A DNA stretch of 64,000 bases. Source: Metabacillus idriensis (GTDB taxonomy: Bacteria > Bacillota > Bacilli > Bacillales > Bacillaceae). A program made the position numbers and the translations under genes. Below the pieces are notes generated by a model. The model did no database searches and had not been told where the DNA came from. It was given only the letters and a program-made list of their open reading frames with translations. Location of the stretch: contig NZ_WKKF01000001.1 in assembly GCF_009674765.1 (NCBI RefSeq), forward strand, positions 806,001 to 870,000, read 5' to 3'. This document shows positions 1-7,991 of this stretch, piece after piece (positions within the stretch are counted from its first letter, which is position 1; every line of letters begins with the position of its first letter).

Positions 1-6
1 AACCAG

Positions 7-35
7 CCGATTCCCCAATACGGAGAATCGGTTTT
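7..35 (+). terminator. Rho-independent terminator of a gene left of the window
   Basis: A 7-bp stem (CCGATTC at 7-13 with GAATCGG at 25-31) is followed directly by TTTT. It lies before the first promoter, so it most likely ends an upstream plus-strand transcript. Confidence 0.7.
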
Positions 36-59
36 CCTATTTTAAGAATGCCTGAAACT

Positions 60-67
60 GCTATAAT
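60..67 (+). promoter_or_regulatory. Extended -10 promoter of the M42 peptidase gene
   Basis: A perfect TATAAT at 62-67 is preceded by TGC, an extended -10 element. No good -35 hexamer is present 16-18 bp upstream, as is common for extended -10 promoters. It sits about 33 bp before the start codon. Confidence 0.55.
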
Positions 68-99
68 ATAGAAAAAGCAACCAAAAGGGGAGAATTCTT

Positions 100-1134
100 T
101 TGAATGAAACGATGCAGCTGATCAAAGAACTCGTATCCATACCGAGTCCATCAGGAAATACAAATGAAGTGATTACATATGTAGAAAACTATTTAGCAGA
201 TTGTCAAATAGAGACGAGGCGCAACCGCAAAGGCGGACTGCTTGCAACAATTCCAGGAAGAGACAATTCCCATCACCGCATGCTGACAGCGCACGTTGAT
301 ACTCTGGGGGCAATTGTAAAAGAAATCAAAGCGAGCGGGCGGCTCTCGATTGATTTAATCGGCGGTTTTAACTTCAACTCGATTGAAGGGGAATACTGCA
401 AAATCGAATCCTCATCAGGCAAGATGTTTACAGGAACGATTTTGATGCATCAGACCTCTGTTCACGTCTACAAAGATGCTGGCAAAGCAGAACGGAATCA
501 GGCCAACATGGAAATCCGCCTTGATGAAGTCGTGAAAAACGCGGAGGATGTACGCGCGCTCGGCATTGAAGTCGGAGATTTTGTTTCTTTTGACCCTCGA
601 GTAGAAATCACGGGAAATGGCTTTATCAAATCCCGCCATTTAGACGATAAAGCAAGTGTTGCTCTTTTGCTTCAGCTTATGAAACAAATTAAGGAAGAGA
701 AATTGCTGCTTCCGTATACAACTCATTTTTTAATTTCAAATAACGAGGAAATCGGCTACGGCGGAAACTCCAATATTACCCCTGAAACCGTGGAATATTT
801 AGCTGTTGATATGGGAGCGATGGGAGACGGGCAGTCAACGGATGAATACACCGTTTCCATTTGTGTGAAAGACGCAAGCGGTCCCTATCATTATGAGCTC
901 CGCAAAAACTTAACGAATCTGGCGAAGGAGCATAGCATCGGCTATCAATTAGATATTTATCCGTATTATGGCTCAGATGCTTCAGCTGCAATCCGTTCCG
1001 GCCATGATATTGTGCACGGATTGATCGGACCGGGAATCGACTCCTCACATGCGTTTGAGCGCACTCATAAAGATTCCCTTGAAAATACGGCAAAGCTCCT
1101 TTATCACTATGTGAAATCGGATATGGTGCTGTAA
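100..1134 (+). CDS. M42 family metallopeptidase (glutamyl/deblocking aminopeptidase type)
   Basis: Cytosolic di-metal aminopeptidase of the M42 family (FrvX/YtoP/PepA-like), 344 residues, the usual length. The expected metal and catalytic motifs appear in order: TAHVDTLG (His65, Asp67), RHLDDKAS, NNEEIGYGG (catalytic Glu followed by a ligand Glu), AVDMGAMG, and a late His in SSHAFERTH. Family members trim N-terminal residues from peptides, which suits the protease-rich neighbourhood; substrate preference cannot be read from sequence. The start is TTG, placed 7 bp after AAAAGGGGAG. It is monocistronic, with its own promoter and a terminator at 1157-1183. Confidence 0.92.
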   Translation: MNETMQLIKELVSIPSPSGNTNEVITYVENYLADCQIETRRNRKGGLLATIPGRDNSHHRMLTAHVDTLGAIVKEIKASGRLSIDLIGGFNFNSIEGEYCKIESSSGKMFTGTILMHQTSVHVYKDAGKAERNQANMEIRLDEVVKNAEDVRALGIEVGDFVSFDPRVEITGNGFIKSRHLDDKASVALLLQLMKQIKEEKLLLPYTTHFLISNNEEIGYGGNSNITPETVEYLAVDMGAMGDGQSTDEYTVSICVKDASGPYHYELRKNLTNLAKEHSIGYQLDIYPYYGSDASAAIRSGHDIVHGLIGPGIDSSHAFERTHKDSLENTAKLLYHYVKSDMVL

Positions 1135-1156
1135 AAGAATAGGTTCATACTGACGG

Positions 1157-1183
1157 GGAGCTGCGGATAGCAGCTCCTTGTTT
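1157..1183 (+). terminator. Terminator after the M42 peptidase gene
   Basis: GGAGCTGC (1157-1164) pairs with GCAGCTCC (1170-1177) around a 5-nt loop, followed by TTGTTT. Confidence 0.75.
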
Positions 1184-1282
1184 AAATCTACCTTAATTAT
1201 ATAGAAATCTTTACCAAAAATGGGGTTTCTGTGTTTTAATAGAAACTGTAAATATTATGAATCTATTAAGCGGAGGTTTCAA

Positions 1283-4200
1283 ATGACGAAAAGAAAGTTT
1301 AGCAGTTTCATGGCAGTCATTCTGATTTTTGCCCTGTTTTTCAGTCAGTTTCCTTTAAAGGATGTTTTGGCCGCAGAAGCAGATGTGCCGAAAGAAGAAG
1401 CCAAATTAACCATTTCAGAACCAGTTGAAGGTTTGTTTGAGGAATCGGAACAAGTACATTGGTACACAGTTGATCCAACTCAAGCAGAAATAAAAGATTA
1501 CACACATTTGCGCATGAAGCTTCAATCTGAAGCTGAACTCAATGTAACGGTATACTCCAGCCTCGAAAATGCAATTGATAATCGTGCATTCGACAGATAC
1601 ATGGGGTATTCTTACGCCGATCAGCCGGCTGTTATTGATTTTCCGGTAGCATGGGCTGGACCTTTTTATATTAAGGTAGAGCATTATGCCATGGAAGAGG
1701 AATACATAGAAGAAGAGATGACGATTGAAGCAGAAGAGGAAGAGCCGTCCATGCCTGCCGCTTCATATACAATCAGCTATGATGGAGTCACACTTCCTCC
1801 TTCTGAATATGCAAGCACAGAAGAATGCCCGGCTGAGCTTAGCACAAAAGAAAGAGAAAACGGCAAAGCTATTTTAAAAGATTTGAGAAGCATTCGTGAA
1901 GATGTCCTTGCTAAAACAGAAAATGGAAAAGAACTGTCTTCCATGTATTACAAGATTGCTCCATTTTTAAGCACGAAAATGGTTTTCAGCAAGACGATCC
2001 GCGATAACGTTTATCAGGATTTAATCCAATTAAAAGATTTGTTTGCAGATGTTGCTGCAAAGGGCAGCAGCAGTACGTATAAAATTACAAGCGCGGATCA
2101 AGATGCGATCAATCGTTTATATAGCACAGCGCTTGAATCAGTACCGTCTTTCCTGAAGGATCAAATTGAAAAAACAGGGAAGAGCATCGGAATTTCAACC
2201 GTAACGAACAAAACGGTTTCATCTATTTTACAAAAAGGCGGATATTCAGTACCTGCTGCAAGCAGCTATGAAAACCGTGTAATTGTAAAGCTAAAAGAAG
2301 GCAAGAAAATAAGCAGCATTCAATCAAAAACAAAATCATTCGGCATTCAGTCGGCTTCACCGCTAAAAGCGAATAAATCGGTCTTCCCTGATATGTATGT
2401 AATGGAAGTAGAAGAAAGCTCAGCTGATTTCAAAGCCTCAGCAAAAACGTTAAAAACAGCTGCAGGACAGCTTGCAAAGCTGCCGGAGGTTGAATATGCA
2501 GAACCTGTTCAGCAGTACAAAGCATTTACTGCTGACGCTCAATATCCATATCAATGGTCATTGAAAAATGAAGGAAAAGATGGCGGCATTGCAGATGCTG
2601 ACATTCAATTTGAACAGCTTCAAAAAGTATTAAAAGGCAGACAGCTGAGTGATTCAGTGATTGCTGTAGCTGATACAGGAGTGGATCATACTCTTGCAGA
2701 TTTAAGCAGCAGGGTACTGACTGAAAAAGGCTACAACTTTATTGAGAAAAACACAAATGCCATGGATGACAATGGACATGGAACTCATGTGTCAGGCATC
2801 ATTGCGGCAGAAGCAAATAACCATTATTCAATGGCAGGCATTAATCCTCATGCCAAAATTCTTCCTGTAAAAGTCCTTGATGCAGCAGGAAGCGGAGACA
2901 CTGAAGGAATCGCATTTGGAATTCGATATGCTGTAGATCAAGGTGCACGGGTCATTAACTTAAGTCTTGGCGGGGGATACAGCCGCGTCATCGAGAGTGC
3001 CTTAAAATATGCATATGATCATGATGTAACAGTTGTAGCAGCAAGCGGAAATGACGGAATGGAAGAGCTCTCTTATCCTGCTTCTTCTAAGTATGTCATT
3101 TCAGTAGGCGGAACAAACCGCATCGACCTTGTATCGGATTATTCAAACTATGGAAATGGTCTTGATCTTGTTGCACCAGGTACAGACATTCCAAGCTTAA
3201 TGCCTGATGGCAATGTAACGAATATGACTGGAACATCAATGGCAACACCTCATGTTGCAGCAGTGGCAGGTCTTCTTCTTTCACATAATCATGATTTAAC
3301 GCCAGGTGAAGTAGAAGGAATCTTAACAAAATCTGCCGCAGACATCGCGTTTGATGAACAGGATAATCCTATGGATGACTATGAAGAGTATCCATATGAC
3401 GAAGAATACCCATACCCTGAAGAAGAAGTCATTCCAGGCTATGACACAGTTTCCGGCTGGGGCCGTCTTGATGCCTTCGGAGCAGTGAAAGCATTCGATC
3501 GAATGAATATTCCTATGGAGCGGATTTCTGGTTCAGACCGCTATGAAACAGCCGTAAAAGTATCAAAAGAAAGCTTTACTGGTTCCGGTACGGTTGTCAT
3601 TGCAACAGGCAAAAATTATCCGGATGCTTTAAGTGCAACACCGCTTGCACATAAAAACAAAGCTCCTCTTTTATTAACAGACACCAACACACTTCCTGCT
3701 GTTGTAAAAAGTGAGCTTAAGAGATTGGGAACAAAAAAAGTCATTTTGGTTGGCGGAGCATCTGTTATTACAGCTAACGTAGAAAAAGAGTTAAAAGCAG
3801 CCGGCATTACAACAATCTCAAGAATCAGCGGTAAAGACCGTTACGCGACATCTGTCAATATCGCAAAACAGCTTGGAGCAGTGGACCGTGCTGTAGTTGC
3901 AACAGGCGAAAGCTTTGCAGATGCCTTATCGATTGCGCCTATTGCTGCATCGAAAACTATGCCAATTCTTTTAACTAAGAAAAATGCAATCCCTGATTCT
4001 GTGAATCAATACGTTAAATCAAGCAAAATGAAGCAAACCTTTGTAATTGGAGGCGCAGGGGTTGTGCCTGATAAGATCGCCAAAGGTTTCCCAAATCATA
4101 AACGCATCAGCGGGGCAACTCGTTATGAAACAAACAGCAGCATTATCAAGTACTTTGCAGCTGATTTGAATATGGAAAGTCCGTTTATCGCAACTGGAGC

Positions 4201-4396
4201 AAACTACCCGGATGCCTTGTCGGGTTCTGCTGCCGCAGCGGTTCATGGCAATCCTATGATTTTAACAAATCCTAAAGCAGCTGAGCAGACAACGATCGAT
4301 ACACTTGCTGCTTATGCAGATTCAGCTAAAATGTATTACATCATCGGGGGAGAAAATGCTCTTCCCGAATCAGCAATTGCCTCATTATTTGAGTAA
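1283..4396 (+). CDS. Secreted S8 subtilase with three CWB2 cell-wall-binding repeats
   Basis: Wall-associated serine protease of 1037 residues. The chosen ATG follows CGGAGGTTTCAA; an in-frame ATG at 1220 lacks a ribosome site. Order of parts: signal peptide (to about 31, ending near VLAAEA); a beta-rich PPC-like segment and a helical segment (35-330); an I9-like propeptide around 340-410; the subtilase domain with Asp464 (ADTGVD), His499 (GHGTHV) and Ser652 (GTSMATPH); and three CWB2 repeats (about 745-1037), each opening with an RISG-x-x-RYET/RYAT motif. CWB2 repeats bind anionic wall polymers in other Firmicutes. An acidic tyrosine-rich insert (about 695-713) interrupts the end of the catalytic domain before the GWGRLDAFGAV helix. 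The next gene carries the same CWB2 triplet, suggesting a shared origin or function. Confidence 0.92.
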   Translation: MTKRKFSSFMAVILIFALFFSQFPLKDVLAAEADVPKEEAKLTISEPVEGLFEESEQVHWYTVDPTQAEIKDYTHLRMKLQSEAELNVTVYSSLENAIDNRAFDRYMGYSYADQPAVIDFPVAWAGPFYIKVEHYAMEEEYIEEEMTIEAEEEEPSMPAASYTISYDGVTLPPSEYASTEECPAELSTKERENGKAILKDLRSIREDVLAKTENGKELSSMYYKIAPFLSTKMVFSKTIRDNVYQDLIQLKDLFADVAAKGSSSTYKITSADQDAINRLYSTALESVPSFLKDQIEKTGKSIGISTVTNKTVSSILQKGGYSVPAASSYENRVIVKLKEGKKISSIQSKTKSFGIQSASPLKANKSVFPDMYVMEVEESSADFKASAKTLKTAAGQLAKLPEVEYAEPVQQYKAFTADAQYPYQWSLKNEGKDGGIADADIQFEQLQKVLKGRQLSDSVIAVADTGVDHTLADLSSRVLTEKGYNFIEKNTNAMDDNGHGTHVSGIIAAEANNHYSMAGINPHAKILPVKVLDAAGSGDTEGIAFGIRYAVDQGARVINLSLGGGYSRVIESALKYAYDHDVTVVAASGNDGMEELSYPASSKYVISVGGTNRIDLVSDYSNYGNGLDLVAPGTDIPSLMPDGNVTNMTGTSMATPHVAAVAGLLLSHNHDLTPGEVEGILTKSAADIAFDEQDNPMDDYEEYPYDEEYPYPEEEVIPGYDTVSGWGRLDAFGAVKAFDRMNIPMERISGSDRYETAVKVSKESFTGSGTVVIATGKNYPDALSATPLAHKNKAPLLLTDTNTLPAVVKSELKRLGTKKVILVGGASVITANVEKELKAAGITTISRISGKDRYATSVNIAKQLGAVDRAVVATGESFADALSIAPIAASKTMPILLTKKNAIPDSVNQYVKSSKMKQTFVIGGAGVVPDKIAKGFPNHKRISGATRYETNSSIIKYFAADLNMESPFIATGANYPDALSGSAAAAVHGNPMILTNPKAAEQTTIDTLAAYADSAKMYYIIGGENALPESAIASLFE

Positions 4397-4409
4397 TTTG
4401 CACAAGAAA

Positions 4410-4437
4410 AAGTCCTGATCTGATCAGGGCTTTTTTC
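4410..4437 (+). terminator. Terminator after the CWB2 subtilase gene
   Basis: GTCCTGA (4412-4418) pairs with TCAGGGC (4424-4430), with one G-T pair, followed by TTTTTT. Confidence 0.8.
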
Positions 4438-4443
4438 TTAGGA

Positions 4444-4594
4444 GATAAGAAAGTATATAATTTTGCGCTTCGATGGCGAGCTCCATCGCCCAACTCCTCG
4501 GCCAGAACGGATCCGAAAGTATTGGCAAAAAGCGCCTTTTCTGTCGGATCCTTATCTGTCTGTCTGCGCTAAACGGGCGCTTACGCTTTTCTTA
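4444..4594 (+). repeat. Dispersed repeat family A, copy 1
   Basis: About 150 bp of near-identical sequence shared with copies at 9556 and 16052: a GATAAGAAAGTAT entry, a CTTCGATGGCGAG segment, CTCCTCGGCCAGA, a conserved core AAAGTATTGGCAAAAAGCGC, and an end GCGCTTACGCTTTTCTT. It fills most of the gap between the subtilase and the next CWB2 gene. A short hairpin (CGATGG/CCATCG) is possible. No minus-strand gene abuts this copy. Confidence 0.85.
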
Positions 4595-4725
4595 TATTTT
4601 TCTTGTCAAAATAAGTCGAAAGAAATAGTTTATTAGACATCCTAAATTTTGGTAAATATATCTTACATCTGTCGAAAATTGCGAGTATAATCTAATAGAT
4701 TTCATATAGAAAACAGGGGGATAAC

Positions 4726-6207
4726 ATGAAAAAAGAATTGATTTTAGCATGCGGATTATTTCTTGCACTTCCTTTGGGGCAGGGATTTGCAGAAACAAGT
4801 CCGGTTCAGGCAGCCGAACAGAAAATGGCATCTGCTCTTAACCAGAAGGGCTTAGGGCAAAACGAAATGAAAGCAGCAAGTTTTAATGAGGATGAAGCAA
4901 CTTATTACGAAGAAGAACCTAACAATGTTATGGGGAAAGCTACCTACTCCGAAGTTGATTATTATTTATCTGGAAGTATACATAATCAAGTCTCCAATAA
5001 TGGAAAAGATGTCGATTACTTCAAGTTTTCAGTTGCCGAAAATGAAGAATATTCATTACTATCTTTAATGGTAAATGAAGATGAGATCAATGAAGAAACT
5101 TCACGAGTGATGAAGGTGCGATTACTTGATGCTAGCGGTAAAAAAGTTGCTGAAAGTGAATTGCTTGAAGATGATGAAGGTGGAGGTCTTCAGTATCTGG
5201 ATGCATCACTTGCTCCTGGAACTTATTATATTGAGGTCACAAATCCTTTTTCAACAGACTTAAATGAGGATTATTTAATTTTCCATTCTATCGGTTATGA
5301 AGAAGGACCGCTCGAGACTACGTTCGAGAGAATCTCCGGCAAAGACCGTTATGAAACAGCTGTAAAGCTTTCTCAGGACGGCTGGGCTGACGGGGAATCA
5401 GAGTTTGCTGTTCTTGCAACCGGAACGAATTTTCCAGATGCTCTAAGCGCAACGCCGCTTGCTTATCGATACGGCGCTCCACTGTTGCTTACAGACCCTA
5501 ATACTCTTCCAGCTTCAGTGAAAGCTGAGCTTGACCGATTAAATGTACAGGATGTTTTTTTAGTGGGAGGTAAGGGAGCAATCTCTGAGAACGTTAAAAC
5601 TCAGCTGGAAAAAATGGGTATATTTGTAACTAGAATCAGCGGCAAAGACCGTTTTGAGACTTCTGTTAAAATCGCTGAGGAAATTGGTACTTATGGAACT
5701 GTTGTAGTTGCAACAGGAAAAACATTTGCAGATGCTCTATCTATTGCTCCAATCGCAGCTCAAATGGAAATGCCGATTTTACTTGCAAATAAAGACTCAA
5801 TTCCAGCATCTGTTACTAGTTACATGAAAAGCTGGGAAGCAGATAAAACGTATGTTATTGGCGGAACAGGTGCTATTTCTGACGCGACTGCAAAAAAACT
5901 GCCAGGGATGAAACGAATCAGCGGCAAAGACCGCTATGAAACAAACAGCCGGATCATTGACCAATTTGCAGATGAGATTGACCCATTCTACACGTATCTT
6001 GCCACTGGAACAAACTATCCTGATGCACTTGCAGGTTCTGCACTTGCAGCCATGAGCTTCAGTCCTGTCGTATTGACAGATCCAAAGCAGGCTAACGCTG
6101 CTACGAAGACAACCGTTCAAAAGTATATGGATTCTACAGCGGTTTATTACATCATTGGGGGAGAAAAAGCTCTTCCTCAAAGTGCCATTGATCAGCTGTT
6201 TGAATAA
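4726..6207 (+). CDS. Secreted PPC-domain protein with three CWB2 repeats
   Basis: Secreted, wall-binding protein of 493 residues; the ATG follows AGGGGGATAAC. A signal peptide covers about residues 1-23 (cleavage near GFAETS). Residues about 60-180 look like a PPC (bacterial pre-peptidase C-terminal) beta-sandwich: EEEPNN, a DVDYFKFSV strand and a GTYYIEV strand. Three CWB2 repeats follow (about 200-493), each starting with RISGKDRYET or RISGKDRFET. No catalytic domain is present, so it may be an adhesin, scaffold or S-layer-like accessory protein. It is probably a paralogous companion of the CWB2 subtilase just upstream. A TATAAT at 4686-4691 is a likely -10 element. Confidence 0.88.
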   Translation: MKKELILACGLFLALPLGQGFAETSPVQAAEQKMASALNQKGLGQNEMKAASFNEDEATYYEEEPNNVMGKATYSEVDYYLSGSIHNQVSNNGKDVDYFKFSVAENEEYSLLSLMVNEDEINEETSRVMKVRLLDASGKKVAESELLEDDEGGGLQYLDASLAPGTYYIEVTNPFSTDLNEDYLIFHSIGYEEGPLETTFERISGKDRYETAVKLSQDGWADGESEFAVLATGTNFPDALSATPLAYRYGAPLLLTDPNTLPASVKAELDRLNVQDVFLVGGKGAISENVKTQLEKMGIFVTRISGKDRFETSVKIAEEIGTYGTVVVATGKTFADALSIAPIAAQMEMPILLANKDSIPASVTSYMKSWEADKTYVIGGTGAISDATAKKLPGMKRISGKDRYETNSRIIDQFADEIDPFYTYLATGTNYPDALAGSALAAMSFSPVVLTDPKQANAATKTTVQKYMDSTAVYYIIGGEKALPQSAIDQLFE

Positions 6208-6211
6208 AAAG

Positions 6212-6236
6212 AAGCGCGGCTCGCTGCCGCGCTTTT
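6212..6236. terminator. Bidirectional terminator between convergent genes
   Basis: AAGCGCGGC (6212-6220) pairs with GCCGCGCTT (6226-6234). A T-run follows on the plus side and A-tracts precede it, so both converging genes can use it. It abuts the stop codon of the minus-strand hydrolase. Confidence 0.85.
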
Positions 6237-6876
6237 AAAATGCTTCAATCTTCGTCATCACTTCTTTTAATATATCAATGGAACCCGCAGGATCCCCTTC
6301 CACTTCTAAACTATGATTTGCCTCAGGAATAAGGAGGGAGTCGATAGCCGGATTTTTCTTCAGCTCCTGAAATCTTTCTTTTTTATAATAAGGATCCTTA
6401 TCACCAATGATGCACAATCCTCTTTTTTTTCTTTTTACCATCGATCCAAAAACATCTTCCCGATTTAAAAGCGGCGTTAACCAAATCACTTTTGCATCGA
6501 AAAAGGCTGTTCTGCCAAGTTCAGAAGCTAATGCTATGGTCCCCAATGATTTTCCTATCAGATAAAAATTACTGTAAGTATGTGAGCTTAATACAGTGTC
6601 GATGACGTTTCTTACATCTCTTTTTAACGCCTCATCGAGTTCTTCATTTGAAAAAGATTCATAGAATGCTGAATTGTATTGATAATTGATATGCAGTACA
6701 TCCACATTTTTATTTATGTATACTCCTGTTGCATAATGAAAAAGAGGTCCCTGAGCTGTATATCCCAGACCTGGAAACATGATGGCGAGGCTTTTTGATT
6801 CAGAATTATTGCTGAGAAGCGTGTATGAAATGATAGCATCCTTAAATCCGGTTACAGAATCTGTTTTGATCTTCAT
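6235..6876 (-). CDS. Alpha/beta-hydrolase family protein
   Basis: Predicted cytosolic alpha/beta hydrolase of 213 residues. The nucleophile elbow GKSLGT is visible mid-protein, with a late acid (GDKDPYY) and a C-terminal His in EANHSLEVEG, giving a plausible Ser-Asp-His triad. The N-terminal FPGLGYTAQGPL stretch could supply the oxyanion hole. I place the start at ATG 6876: the alternative GTG four codons upstream overlaps the ribosome site AGAGAGGGTG. The substrate is unknown; similar small hydrolases act on esters or acyl groups. It is transcribed alone. Confidence 0.8.
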   Translation of the reverse strand: MKIKTDSVTGFKDAIISYTLLSNNSESKSLAIMFPGLGYTAQGPLFHYATGVYINKNVDVLHINYQYNSAFYESFSNEELDEALKRDVRNVIDTVLSSHTYSNFYLIGKSLGTIALASELGRTAFFDAKVIWLTPLLNREDVFGSMVKRKKRGLCIIGDKDPYYKKERFQELKKNPAIDSLLIPEANHSLEVEGDPAGSIDILKEVMTKIEAF

Positions 6877-7040
6877 TACTGGCTTCACCCTCTCTTTTCT
6901 AGTATTATACAGATAATTCCACTCTTGCTTAAGGAAAAGTTTTTGTTATTTGAAAAAACATGAATACCTCCTGATTATTTCGGGTAATAGAGGTAAAGGT
7001 ATGATTATTTTTCCACTACATAATAGAAAAAGGTGAGCTG

Positions 7041-7988
7041 ATGATCCGCTTTGAGAACGTATCTAAGGTGTATAAGGATGGTACAAATGCTGTTCGTTCC
7101 TTGGATTTAACGATAGAAAAAGGGGAATTTTTTGTTTTTATCGGGCCATCCGGCTGCGGAAAAACAACAACGATGAAAATGATTAACCGTTTGATTGATG
7201 CAACGGACGGATCTGTGTTTATCGACGGAAAAAATGTTCATGACTATGATATTCATGAGCTGCGCTGGAACATTGGCTATGTCTTGCAGCAGATTGCGCT
7301 GTTTCCGCATATGACGATTGAGGAGAATATCGCGATTGTTCCTGAACTCAGAAAATGGGACGCGGATAAAATCAGTAAACGCACAGATGAGCTGCTTGAA
7401 ATGGTAGGTCTTGAACCAAGTACATATAGAACACGGAAACCGAGCGAGCTATCGGGAGGTCAGCAGCAGAGAATCGGCGTCATCAGGGCGCTTGCGGCAG
7501 ATCCTGATATTATTCTAATGGACGAACCGTTCAGCGCGCTCGATCCGATCAGCCGTGAAAAACTGCAGCAGGATATGCTGGATCTGCAGAAGCGAATACA
7601 TAAAACGATTGTCTTTGTTACACATGATATGCAGGAGGCCTTGGCTTTAGGAGACCGCATTTGTGTAATGAAGGATGGAGAGGCTATTCAGATTGATGCA
7701 CCTGAAGCGATTATTGCAAATCCTGCAAATGAGTTCGTCAAGCAATTTATCGGCAATCGTGCCGCGGCTAATGTGATGGATGGTTCTATTGAAGGGATTG
7801 TGCGTCCTCCTCAGGAGACAGATCCACTTAAAGTGCCGCTTTCTCATTCCGCAACGATCAGAGAGGCCTTAGCCCGTTTAGGAGATGAAGACATGGTTCC
7901 AGTTGAACGGAATGGGCAAGTAATCGGCACCATTACAAGAGAGTCTGCCGTTCAGTTTCTATCTGGACGAACGGAAGAAAGAGGTTAA
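7041..7988 (+). CDS. Quaternary-amine/ergothioneine-type ABC importer, ATP-binding subunit
   Basis: ATPase of an OpuCA/ProV-type importer, 315 residues. Walker A GPSGCGKTT (about 36-44), Q-loop QQIALFPH, signature LSGGQQQR, Walker B IILMDEPFSALDP and the switch His in VTHDMQEA are all present. A CBS-like segment occupies about 255-313; CBS domains of this family sense ionic strength in osmoregulated homologues. It is followed after 3 nt by the fused permease-receptor gene, so the two form a complete importer. Start ATG after AAAAAGGTGAGCTG. Confidence 0.93.
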   Translation: MIRFENVSKVYKDGTNAVRSLDLTIEKGEFFVFIGPSGCGKTTTMKMINRLIDATDGSVFIDGKNVHDYDIHELRWNIGYVLQQIALFPHMTIEENIAIVPELRKWDADKISKRTDELLEMVGLEPSTYRTRKPSELSGGQQQRIGVIRALAADPDIILMDEPFSALDPISREKLQQDMLDLQKRIHKTIVFVTHDMQEALALGDRICVMKDGEAIQIDAPEAIIANPANEFVKQFIGNRAAANVMDGSIEGIVRPPQETDPLKVPLSHSATIREALARLGDEDMVPVERNGQVIGTITRESAVQFLSGRTEERG

Positions 7989-7991
7989 TCG

